NCBI GenBank assembly: GCA_037013685.1
Contig: CM072891.1
Location: 13,926,501 to 13,990,500, forward strand
Origin: Acridotheres tristis
Lineage: Eukaryota > Chordata > Aves > Passeriformes > Sturnidae
DNA length: 64,000 bases
Direction: 5' to 3'
The translations under genes and the position numbers were made by a program. Position 1 is the first letter of the stretch; every line of letters starts with the position of its first letter. Below the pieces are notes generated by a model. It made no database searches. It was not told the origin of the DNA and worked only from the letters and a program-made list of their open reading frames with translations. Shown in pieces: positions 31,326 through 44,100 of the stretch.

Positions 31326-32150
31326 CGCTCCCGGGGTCCCGCCCGCCGCTCGCCCCGGGCCGCGCACCTGCCCCTGCCCCGCCGGGAGGAGCTTTCGCAC
31401 CTCGGCCCTCGAGGGCGCCCGGGCGGCCCGGCCTCTCCCAGCCCCTACCGGGCTTCAGGGCCTCGGGCACGGCTCGGCACGGCTCGGCTCAGCACGGCAC
31501 GGCTCGGTCCATCCGCTGGGGCCAGGCGGAGCGAGCTAGCGGGGAGCCGGGCCGGCATGTTCACATCCGGGGTGACGCACATGCGTGCAGCCTTATTCCG
31601 GGATAACTTTATCCCGTGCCAGGCGCTTGTCGCGCTCCCGGGGCCGGGCCGGGCTCCGAGCGGCGCCGTAGGGTCCCTCCCACCCTGCCTCTTTTTTTTC
31701 CTCGCTCCCTGCCTCCTGCCGCCCTTCCCTCCGCACGCCCCGGCCCGGGAGGAGGCAGCACCGACCGTGCCGTGCCGCATTCCCCCCGTGCCGGGCCGTG
31801 CCGAGCCACAGCCGCGCCACAGCCGCGCCTCCCCTCACGGCACCGCGGCCCCGCCCCGCCCCGCCCGGCGCTGCCAGGCACGGCCCGGCACGGCTTCGCC
31901 CGCACCACCCTCGGCTCGGGTGCCGGCCCCGGCTCGGCCGGGACCCCGGGAGCGGTGCTGCCGAGTGCCGCCGGTGCAGCGGCCGGCTCCGCTCCCGCCG
32001 CGCCCCCGGGCTCGGGGCGCTGGCGGCGCTTTGGCCGGAACGGGCCCGGCCTGGCGAGAGCTGCGGGGGTGCGGCGGCAGCCCCTGACAGCGGCTGTCCC
32101 CGCGTCCCTCGGACAGCGCTCGGGGACACGCACGGGGACGGGGCACTGCC
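30890..32150. promoter_or_regulatory. ACCS: CpG island promoter of the ACCS fusion gene
   Basis: About 1.25 kb of very high G+C with dense CpG. It covers most of coding exon 1 and about 800 bases upstream of the ATG. It includes GC boxes (CCCCGCCC near 31,850) and tandem CGGCACGGCT-like units near 31,468-31,508. No TATA box is evident. The long ORFs on both strands here (for example 31152-32087 plus) are compositional artefacts. Confidence 0.88.
31468..31512. repeat. Short GC-rich tandem repeat in promoter
   Basis: Imperfect repeats of a CGGCACGGCT/CGGCTCGG unit about 130-190 bases upstream of the ACCS start codon. They contribute to the CpG island and could vary in copy number. Confidence 0.6.
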
Positions 32151-35100
32151 CGCCGCTCCTGGACACCAGCCAAGGACTTGTGCCTCCAGTGTGGCCGTCC
32201 CCAGCAAGCAGGCATTACACCAGTTCGTTCCTTTGTTTACACCCCACCATCAGTGAGCTGCCAAGCTTCCAAGTACCCACTCCGTCCACTGCCACATCTC
32301 TAACTGGGCTAAAGGACCGTAGAGAGCGAATGCAAGATTTCTTCCTTTCCCTCTACAGCACACCAGCTCGAATTCCCTGCAGGGATCTGTAATTGCGGAA
32401 CTCGACTTCCCCGAGCTATCCTGCCACGCTGCAGGACACAGCTAGCAGCACCGTGCCACACCGATGCAGAAATTTCAGTCCAGACCCCAGTGTGGCAGGA
32501 TAAGCCCCAAGGCAGCAAGTACAAACATAAACCAGTAATTAATGAGGAAACCAGAATGACACATAGTGTGTCCATATCCTGTATCACCTGTGGCCAACGT
32601 ATAGGTGGTGAAACACATACTAAGTTTGTAATTTTCCTCTTAGACCAAAAGATCTACTTCTTTGCAGCACTATTTTTTTTATCCAGCTGCATTCTGGATT
32701 TTAATAAATCATTCACAGCCTCTATGATTCCATTTCTCAATCTCTGAAATGGAAACAAAAACTTGATCTTTGTTAAATTTAATGAAATACTTTGAATACT
32801 GTCTTGGGGGCAGGGGCAATTTAAAAAAAGTAGCAAAAAGACCTAGCAAAAAAAAAATCAAAAACCAAAAAACAAATAAAAGACTTAGCCTTAAAAATCA
32901 CACTACCTTTCTTAATAAATTATGACCAGAGAGTAGTTTGGGTTTTTTAGTGGTCCGCTGAACTAGTTTGTATTTCTACATGCCCATTAGATGTGCTTTT
33001 ACTTTCCTGGCATCTTTCATGGGAATGGCACTCTACGTTCTACAAGTACATACTTAATTACATAAGGACTTTTACATAGATTGTATACTGGAGTACACAA
33101 TAACCAGGGCAACAATGAATAGAGTCATTGACTATAGAAGTTTAGTAAATATAAATAGATTAAAGCCAGCGTGGAATAGTCTTTTTAAAAAGCTTTTCAA
33201 AGAAGCCTGAAAGCTTGGCTGGAGCCTGTTATACCTGAGGGCCATAACTTAGCCAGACAGCAGCAGAGTATTCTCAAAAGTAACTTGTCATATATCCTGG
33301 CATCAGGAAAAGCCACTGTTTCAAAAAGCAAACATTAAAAGGAATGGAACCTAGATGCGTGATATAAAAAAAATATAACCCACAAAAATCAAAACAAAAC
33401 AAAAAACCCCAAACCAACAAAAACCTCTCTACCTTTTCATGCAGCAAGCTAAGGAATGCAAACCAGATGCCATCATGGAGTTCCTTCCTTGTCTTCATAG
33501 AATTTCATGCCTCAGTTTCATCTCAGCCAATGACAGCCAAGTGCCTCCATTAAACATCATTCCTTCCCAGCAAAGTGCATTTCACAACTCAATTTCTAAC
33601 AAGCCATGACATGTGATCTTGAACATACCACCTCTAAAAAATAATATTAAGCTTCATTATTTAATTATTTTTAGCTTATTATAGTTCTATAAGGCATCAA
33701 TACAACTACTTGATGATCAGCTAAATCTAAGAAAATAATGCTTACCCTAAACTTTGCAGGCCATCTGAGCAGGTGACTGTGCTCCTCTGCCATTGCCCAT
33801 AAGCAATGATATTTAAAATAAAGTTTTGTCAAATCTCTTCCTCAATGGCACGGTCACAGACAGCACTGAAATGAAAGCTGTAGAATTTCTGCTTGTTTCC
33901 AGCACATTTGCAAGTTGAGAGGAAGGGGCTCATTGAGAATCAAGCCTTCAGCCAGGAAATATGACAACCATCATGATGGTTTTGGTAAGGAAAATTTTAC
34001 AAAACTAATAGAGGCCTTGCAACTCAGTTCAATGACAGATGGCAATAAAATATTTTGTAATTGCCTAGGATATAATAATAATAAAGCCTTAAAACTATAA
34101 ATGCCTTCATGCTGCAAAGAGGATAGCTCATACCTAGCAGCATTTGGGTTAGCATCTCCACTGTCACGCTGTTTCCCTCTCCCAAAGAACCCCTCCCGGA
34201 GGAGAGGGCATGGGGCAGCTCCCACTGCTGACGGTCCCTGAGCCAAGGCTTCGCACAGCAGCACCTCCCTGACCTTTTGGCTCCATCCTTGGCAGCGCGG
34301 AGAAGTCGCGGTGGGCTGGATGTGTCCCTCCAGGCAGGCGTGTCCGGAGCCGTGACGGGATGAAGGAAGGTCCCTGCAGAGGGTGCTCCAGCCCCAGCTA
34401 CCTCCCTCCGCATGCCACAGTGGGTTTGCGTGGAAACAGACGGGCGGGAAGGAGACGTGGGGGACCCTGGCAGGCTGGGAATGTGTTAGCGAGACATTTA
34501 ACAGGAGGGCCGGTTGCTCAGCAGGCCTGTTTTCCAGAAGTTCAGTACATGGTTAGGTGTAAAGGGAAGTTTCTGCTGCACTCAAGTAAAACACCAGGGT
34601 TTTCAGGAGCCCCCAGCATAGGAAAGGATGCTAATTGGCTCTTACAATGCTGTAGATCAGAGGAAGGTTACTTCCCCAGGATATGTAGTGGATGCTGGCA
34701 GCACTTAAGTAAAGCCCAGAAGCACCTGACCAAAACCACAACCACAACCACCTGATGCCCATTTGCATACTGCCTTGGAACCAGACAAGCTGAGCAGACT
34801 GAGGTCTATTTCCTAAGAAGTGGCTCTAGTAAAAATTAATTTCCATAATTTCAGTTTACAAATCAAAGTCCAAATCCACCATTGAGACAAAAAACTTCAT
34901 GCAGCTCCCTAGTTTGGTAGCTAGTTGAAATAAAAAAAATATGATATTATGCCATGTTATCAGACAAATAGGAGTAAGTTAAAACTCTTAATTCTGCCAG
35001 TTTCTCTGGATCTGAGCTAGTGCTCTGGCCAGTGATGGTGCAGAAGAGCACCCCCTGGAATTCTCTGTTCTGCTTCTGATTCCCCAGATTGCCAAGAGGC

Positions 35101-38100
35101 ACTGAACAGCTGAAGCCAAAACAGCCTTTATTTTTACATTCTTTTTAAAATGACTATTGTAAAGGAATGAAAAACACCCTTTCTGCTTCACAGACTTTCT
35201 AGTTATAAAGCTTATTAGTAATATTCATAATCCACTCAATTTCCTACAAAACACCTCGGGCCAGCCCCTGAAAACCACAAAATGCCAACTGAAACAAAGC
35301 GCCTCAACCAAAAATAAGGCAGGATCTCACATGTACCAGGATCTTCCTTCCAAACTTATTACTAATTCTTCTATTTCTGTATGTTTATTTGCAGAAGAGT
35401 TTATTATATCTCACGGGCTTTCAGAACCAGCAGGACCAAACAGCCATTACAGATGCCTTCTCTTAGGCTTCCTATTGCATTGGCAGGCCAATGAAGGGGT
35501 GGGGAGTGTACCATTGGCTTTGCTAAATTAAGGTACCACTTTAACAAGCAGCTGCAGCACATGGGCATGAGAGAAGAGAAGAAAAAGTTTCTGAGGGAAT
35601 CATATCCCAACATATGCCCACAGGGTTATTTAAGGTACTTCACAGTAAAGCCCACAGAGGGCAGTAGGACAGTCTTCAAAAATACTTTGTAAAGTGGAGC
35701 TGGACAGAGAAAACTGCAGAAGAAAAAAAGAGTTCGGCTGTTCAGCTCCTAGACTTTATGGGACTGATTCTTCTTTTTTTCCCAAGTGTCAGTTTTGTAA
35801 ATGATTAAACAGTGCATTTCATTTCTGATGAAACTCTGAGCAGACCCACAGGACCTGTCCCACAGCAGGCAGAAGGAGCTATTGGAAGTGCTAAGTGTTT
35901 TCCACTCTCAAAGTCAGTGTAACAGCTACACAAACGATTAAGGAATTGTGGTTTACACACTTTGTGTGAAAATTTCTTTGATAAGAGCCAAGTCTGCTTA
36001 CTCATCCGATGCAAATATTTAATGGTATTCCCTGGAGCAGGAAGTGGTGGTTTGGCTGGGGGTGTTTCAAGTACTGGTTAACCCTGTGACTAAAAACCAA
36101 CAGAGATAAAGGGAATCTAAGTGTCTAAATTAATTTGTTAGAGGGATTCAAGAGAAGAAATGGATGGATGCAGGTTCCTATAAACCATTCTCTTCTTCAA
36201 GATATCTAAATTTCTGTAGATTTAGCTGCCATAATATGATTTCTGTAAGTGTTTAAGTTACAGATGAAATGGGGGCAAATTTCAGGGCAGGAGCAGATTG
36301 CATTTCTACTAAACTAATGAGCACACCTCTAAGGAGTGACAGGGCCTTTTCTTCTTCAGAGTTAAGTAACACCCTGTGACTGATGCTACAGGCAAGAAAG
36401 CAAACCAAATATATCTATAAGGGCAAATAAATTTAACTTTCCATATGACACTGACACTTGTCATCCTATATGCAAAGAAAGCTCTTGCAGTGCTTCATGT
36501 TCTCCACTAAGGCTTGCCAGGCACTCAAGGCCAATGCAAGCAAAGGCAACTCAGCACTTGCAGATTCACACGTTAATTTAAGTTCCTCGCAGGGCTTATT
36601 GAAATTTTCCTTTTCTAAACACAGAGATTTTGCATTGCCCTAGAGAAAGAAACACTGAGAAGCTTCATCATGAAGTACATGGTGTGGCATCTGACAAAGT
36701 GACCTCTGTTTGCAGTTTCTTCATAGGCACTGATAGTGGAAGAGGACTGCAAGGAAAAGCCATGTTCAAGGGAGTAGAGGTAGTGAAGAGCTACTGGCTC
36801 TAGCTAGAAAATGGGCACTGGAAGTTGCTTTCCTCTTGACATGTTGTTTATATTATTCAAGCATTCATTTTTGTCTGGTTTCTTTCTTTTTTGGCCATTG
36901 CTGCTTCTTGGGCTGACTCTGGTCTGGGAGTTCTTTGCAAATGTTTTCTCCTTCTCTGCTGCCGGAAGACAACATGGGTCATTTCAAAACCCACAGACAC
37001 CAAGCCAAAAACCCCTCAGTCCCTTCTGTGGCCTCCAAACTCAGATTCACTGATCACTAAGGTAAATACAAGAGACAAAATTCCTTAAGTAACAATACAA
37101 CAAAATCAGTACCAACCCATTTCTGTCCAGATGAGTGATTGAACTGTGCCCTTCAGTTGCCATGATATTTTTTTTTGTCTCTCTAGTTTTACGTAAGGCA
37201 TATTCAGGATCTGTTGCATTTGCCTTAAAAGAGAAAAGCCAGACTGAAGGAAGAGCAGGCTAACTGCCCTTATCTGATGCTAAAGATAGACACAGAGACC
37301 TCCATGTTTGGTCTCATGCAATAAACAGTTGGAATTCAATTTCTATATAAAACTATGGGTGAGAATTCTTCTGTATTTTATAATATTTATATTTGTGTAA
37401 TTTATAATAGTGAGGAGCTTATACTGATTTTGCCTGAGTTAATTACATGAGCTGAAACTGGGATCTTGTTTCCTGTAGCATAACTAAGAGCCAAACAGCC
37501 AATACTTCTAATGTCCTCCAAAAGGACCTGTTCATTCACACAGAATCTTTTCTAGGGAGCAGTGATGTTATCAGTGCAGATTTTTAAACCCAGCCACTGC
37601 TACAGGTGTCCCTGTTGGTTTTCACAGGGCTCTGCCAGTGCAACCCAGTCCTGCCAGAGCCCCACAGCTTTTCTGCTCTAGCCTCACTGCACTGACAGCA
37701 GATCCTCATCCTCACCCTGGCCTTCTTTTCTGCTCTACCAGGCCTGGGAATAACAAATGGGGATAACACTTATGGTAGCCCTTGTGTCTGAGGCTGAGCC
37801 ACAAAACTTGTAACTGCTTGCCTTGATTGGAGAGCTACAAAGACGCCATCGATGTATCCATCCAGCTCAGCTGTGCTCAGCTTCTGCTTTCCTGAGCCAA
37901 ATATAATCCCCAAAAAGGAATGGTCCCCTCACATATTGTCATTGATGTTTCTTAGCAACTCTTACTAAATACTCTTTTATACTTTTTTTCTTTTTAAGCT
38001 TTTTTTTTGCCGTCAGTTCATGAGAGATAGAGACCTTTCTATTCTCCTTTCCTCATTCTCCTGCTCTTGTGCAAGAGCTTCACTGATGATGCCCTTAAAA

Positions 38101-41100
38101 AGTCAGCAATTGCTTCCAGGAACATTATTGTGCTTGTGCAACTACCAGGAAACCTCAGGAAACAGCCTGAGACCCCCTGGGTCAACACTGGCCTGCTGTA
38201 ATGGCAACTGCCTGATCTGCACAACTCTTTGGCGTCTCATCCAGCTATGCTATCATTAAACCTGATGCAGACCAAAAATAAAGTCCTGTTCTTAAATACT
38301 ATTTTAATGCAAACCTCCTGAGAGCAGGCTGGGGAAACGACCACTGTCCAGCTGTGCAAGGGAATGAATGAGAGGATGGTTTTTGAGCTCCCTGGAATAA
38401 ATTTTTAAGTAAGGCTGGCAGAAATTTTATGCTAATATTTAAATTAAAATAACCCCACTGGATTGATTGCTGTCTGGAAAGAAAAGATAACCAGAAGTTG
38501 GATTAGCACAAGGTTTTGATAGGTCTAAATAGATATTTGCCAATGCTGCTAAGAGTTTATCTTCCTTTCAAAGTAGTTCATGATGAAAAAAATTGGTCAG
38601 GAAAAGAAACGTGGAAGTGGTTGGGATGGAAGTCAAGTCTCCCAAGACTGGAAATCCTTCCAATTTCTCACACAGATCTGGAACCAGAACTTGAAATCCC
38701 CAGACACTTAAATTGAAGCTGGAGAGAAGATCCTCTTGTTCCAACAGCTGCACAACCTGTCATTAGTATTTGCAGACTAAAATAAGACAGAAACAGTCAA
38801 CAGAAATGTGCAGGTGGTGCTGTTAACTTTGTTTCTAAACAGACTGACAAACACCTCTTTTCTTATTGATTTCTCCTGCTCTTGGCACAGACTGGCAGGG
38901 ACTCTCTCTGGTCTGTTCCACAGTAAGATTACCAATAGCTTGAGACTGGAAAAGAAACTTGTTTGCCCAAAGGCTTGTCTGGTTTGCACAGCTATGCTGT
39001 CTGGGTTCCCTGTTGTTCTCTTGTTATTTACATCTCTACCTGTGGCAGCACTACCATGACAATTCCTGGAAGATGCAAAGTTTTTGAAATCTCACTTTAA
39101 AGACTCCCAGACTCTCCTAAGCAACTTGATTTGGAATGCGAAAGGCTTCCTGAAGGCTAACCTTTATTTCTCCTGCTACAATATAAGTTGTAAGGGAGAG
39201 TTCTTACCCTATCTAGCACTGACTCAGAAAATTGTTTTTCTTCTTTCTTTCACAACAAGCTGAGAGGTTAGTTTACAGCCTTGTCAACAAATTGAAAAAA
39301 TGTAGAGAATATCTTCTCTAGACATCTGATAGGTTTTTTTCTTTCCTTGTCTCAACTCAAACTATACTATGGCTTTTGTGAAACATGCAATCACAGTTAG
39401 ACATAACACTCAATCCAAAAACCCACCAGTGTGAAGCAGAGAAAGGAGGCTGTTTCAGAGATTGTATTCATATCTGTTTGTCTCAGGATAAGAGTGGTCT
39501 CTTAACAGTAGCAAAGCATTTTAAACATTCATTTTGTGATCACTTAAAATCACTAAAACCTTCTTGCTGTCCTGCAAGCTGTGACCTACCTTGTATTTGT
39601 GCAGCGGATAGTTAATTCCTATTTTGTACTTCTCCATGTTGAATATTATTTCATTTGGTCCTTCGCCATCTGAAGACCCCTTTGAATTCTGACCCTGTTT
39701 TCCCTGGTGCTTGTATGCCTGTCAGCTTGACACCAATATCACGTTTGATAAGCATTATCTCTGTTGCACCTATGAAGCCATTAATGACAAGAGTCCCCTC
39801 ATTGCTCCCTCCCATTTCATGCAAAGCTCCAAGGAATGCTCAGTGAATAAACTTTTCCTTGGGACTGTGACTGAAATTCCTGTAGTTTCATATGGGATCT
39901 GAGTACATAGCTGCCTTGTGGGTATCATGTGAAGGAACATGGAAAACCTTAGCCAAGTCAGAATATAGGACATTTCCTTTTTCTTCCCTGGTTGGTTCCT
40001 CTGTCGAAAAACAGAGGGCAGGTGGCTCTGATAGGATTTCTTCTTGACAGGCCTGTGTGCCTGTGACTTACCACTTTGTTATTTTCTATATGCTTATGCA
40101 CAGCTCATTTTTCCCACTTTTTCCAGAAATTGCAACTGTGGTGACTATTACCTAGTTTATTTCACTTCCTTTTCTCCTTTCTTCAAATCTATCACTGCAT
40201 ACACTCTTATTTTATGCTTTTGGAATATCATCCCTTTCCTGTGATAGCTCAGAAATATTTCCTAATATTTTTCAGCCAGTTCCCTTAGTGCTGGACTTCA
40301 TCAAGGGTGCATGAAGACATGAATCTAAGCAGTGCCTGGACAACCCTAGGGTTGAGTGGTACTAAACAAAGCCAGCCCCAATCTCTCAGAGGCCCATGCC
40401 CTCTGACACTGATCGTGAGCCAACCCAGTCCTCAAAGCACAACTCTGTGTGTGCAGCGTTGAGTCTGACCTCATTATCTCTGCCACCACTGTTTCTTCTC
40501 ACTAGTGCACATTACAGGGGTGCAGACCCATCCAGGACACTGCCACAAAACTACTTAGATCTGTTGCTCCTGAGTCTGGTTTTGTCCAACATGCAGTGTC
40601 TCCATCCCAATAGAGAGTGTATTCTTCCCTACCAGTCAAACAGTGATGAGTTGACCAACAAGCATCCCACTACACTGGTCCAATTCCAAAATGGTTAGCA
40701 GATGGAAATAATTACTCTTAAAAATACAGTTCATGGTCACCCCAATCTCGTTGTCTGCTACAGAATAGGCAAATTCCTTGTGTGTTTATGACTGCAACAT
40801 TACGACAGAGTCATGCAGCTTGTTTCCACTTTACAAAGAGAGGCACAGGGCAGTTCAGTGACTTTTCACGGGTCAAAAGAAGCACTAACCAAAGATTTTT
40901 CTTGTGGAGAAACACCAACCAAAGATGCTGGATGTCTTCTCAGAGGTCAGTGCCTCATGATAACAACAGTTTCGTTTACCCACAACTAGAATGTCCCAGA
41001 AATTGACTAGACCCATTGTGTAAAAGAAACAAAAATTATTCTCCATACCTTACAGCTGAAGCAAAACACAATTGGAGTAAGATAGTAATAGTTTGCTCTT

Positions 41101-44100
41101 ACCTGTAGACTTTACTGGAAGAAGAAATGGACTGACAGTCAATCAGATTTTGCCCTATGATCCTGGGTACAGCTGCAGTTATAACTCTGGAAAAAGGCTG
41201 AGGAAATGCTCTCTTTGGTGTTTATTTACTTTGTCAGGTACGTTCATCAGATTACATCAAGGAGCTCCCAGAAAAGCATGTGTGAGAATCACACCCCTCC
41301 CCGTGGAAGGTTTTCCCAATCAGAGGTCATGTCCTTGTGCCCTTGGTTGAGTCACTTGGCTTCCTTGCAGTATTTAAAGAGCAGAATGTGTGCAAGTTAT
41401 CAATCATCAGGTGTATGCCTTCTGGGGTGGAAGGGAACATTCAGAATTCACAGCTATTGCTAGAAACTTCTGAAAATCTGATTGAGGTTGACAGGTGTTT
41501 CATTACAGCAAGGAAAAGAACAATTTGTTTTGCAGTTTCTGGCAAACCTTTTCTTTGAAAACTCAGTCTCAGTTTGAACTGTGCTATGCTCAAATCATTT
41601 TAACTCTATGATGTTTACTAAACTGTTTTTAAACAATGATTCATTCTAGGGAACTTCATAAAAGGTTCTAGCAACATGTAAGAAAATACTTCTAGGTCTA
41701 CAAATGACAGGTGTTCATCTACTCACTTGTTGAGAAGTCAATAATAATCAGATGTTGGTGCCTTGAAGAATGCCAATGCGTACTGTTTTTCAGCCTCTAA
41801 CTTCAGAATTGCAAAGAGGATTTCTGCAAAGATAGTCACTAGATAGAGACTGTCACAGCAAATCCCCACCCCAGAGCCTGAGGGAATACTTGAAACCCCT
41901 CTTTCCAAAGCTAATAAAGCTCTGTCAAGCTGAGGCCCAGCACCCTTTGCAGGTGTGTGTCTCAAGCCTACTGAAAGCCAGTCTCTGCTACCGACATGTT
42001 GAGGTCACTTTCCAAATGTGATACACTGTGGGAGCAAAAGAATTTCCTCTGGTTTAGTAAGCTGTTTCTTAAAATAGTAGGTAAGTTCAGTGGCAGTGAA
42101 CTGAGTCAGGGTACTCATACCCTGAGTGCAGCCAGAAAGGGCATGTCATGTTCAGCCAGCAAAAGAAGGTTTCCCCCTGCGACTTGCCACCATTGCATAG
42201 CTTAAAACTGGTGGGTGACTGCAAGAGATAAAAGAATTTTTTTCACTTTCTATTTAAGCCTTCAATGCATCTGGCAAGACTTCAGAAAGGGAACTGTTTT
42301 TGTGCCATGGGAGTTGAAACTGAGTAGGGGCCACTTCCACCTAAATCTCCCCTCCAGACTACTGGAACATGTCCAGGACCATCACCACCCTCACTGACAG
42401 ATGGAAGGAAATAGAGCTCACTAGTATTAAAGATGTGAGCTGCTTGGCTTGAATTTGAGTCAGATGCCTATAACCCAGACCGTAGTAGCAGCCTTCATCC
42501 TTTGTAAATCAAGAACAGGTGGGAGAGAAGGAGCGTGATCTCACCTGCAAGTCAAAGACTTGTGAAGAAGAGTCTTCACATCATTTTCCCAATTTCTCAA
42601 CCTTTCAGTCTGTCCTGTCACTTGACTGTATACTCCTTGAATATCCTCACCCTAAAGAGATTTTGTTTTAACTGAACTCAAACTTGAGTCTACCCTACTG
42701 TTCACATTTAGTTCATGTGCCTTCACCCCTTCTCCTCTGCAGTTTTGGCTCCACTGCAGCTGAGTAGGGTAATTATGAAGGAATACACACATTAATTTCA
42801 AGTTGAAATGTGTGTATTATATTGCCATCTTCTCTCTGCTTTCCTGTTTTTCAGTTTGAGAGAAGCTGCTTTCATTCAGAAACATTTATGAAGGAAATTA
42901 ATTCCATTTCAAGTCAGTTATTTAGGAATGATGAGTACCTAACAGAAAAACCATTAAGTCTGTTGCTAGCCCAGAGATCATGACTCAAGCAGGCTGTTTG
43001 TCCCACAAGAGAATTCGCCTTTTTCCAATTAGAAGAAAGAAATATTTTGGCAAGCAAAGGCAGCATACATTGGAATAAGTTCTGCCTGTACCCAGGCTGC
43101 TTCAGTCTGACAGGATTTCATTCATTCTATCTCCACGAAACTCCTTAAGCTTCATTCAATTCAAATATACAAAACGAAAGAAATCAGAGTATAGTTATAT
43201 TCAGAAAGACATCACAATTTCCAAACTAGCTCCCCTTGTCAGCATACTTTGAACTTCTTTGTCTGCAAACAGAAGGATACCTCTTCCAGAAAGCACTGGC
43301 ATCTGATTAAGCTAATGTTAATCTACTTTAATAACAGCAGCTAGTTTTAAACCACTGCACATTTCGTCTGCATTACTGACCTTTGGCGCAGGGACTTCGC
43401 TAAATGGCAGTGGTCACTCGGTACCCCAGAGGCAGCGTTGTCTGTCACTTACATTTCTCCAGGAGTGGAAGGCATAGAAGACCTCGGGTGCCCAAGCAGG
43501 AGCCACCTTAACCGTGCCCAGGCACTCTCTTGTGCTCCAAACCACAGGGGGAAGAGCAAGATTATTGCTGTCTCACTTCCAAACCCAGGTGCAAGCCACA
43601 TGCATGTCCCACGTAGAGAATATGCCAGATGCTCACAAGTGATGCTGGGGAAAAGGCACAGCTGATCCACTGATTAAGTGGTCAAGGTCTGGCTCCAGTC
43701 TAAAACCAACCATAGTTATTTACAGAACAATTTGCAAGAAGGGGGGAAGAAAATAACTTTTATTTGCATCTTTCGTATTTTTTTTCTCCATCAGGTGCTC
43801 AGCTAAAAGAAAAATATGTATATTAATAGACAGAAAAATGTGTAATTTCTTGATGCCTGTGTGTCCCTATTCCAAGAAATAAAATTAGAAATTAAACCAG
43901 CGTCTATTTTCTATAAAAATATTGAGTTAGAAAATATTCAAAAATTATTTAAATATTAATAAATAAACACTGATCTCCATAAAGCTGAGGTATTAAAGAA
44001 AGCAAAAGTAACCACAAGATTGATAGAAAAATCCAGACTTTGGCCATGCACTGCTGGTTCATTTCTTCTCCCATTTGCAGTCAGTCAAGCTTTTGCCTTA

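Noticed and set aside
31152..32087. 311-codon plus-strand open frame, and several 180-260-codon frames on both strands at 31.4-32.4 kb
   Set aside because: They lie in the CpG island, overlap each other on both strands, and are runs of Pro/Arg/Ala/Gly from GC-rich composition with no domain.
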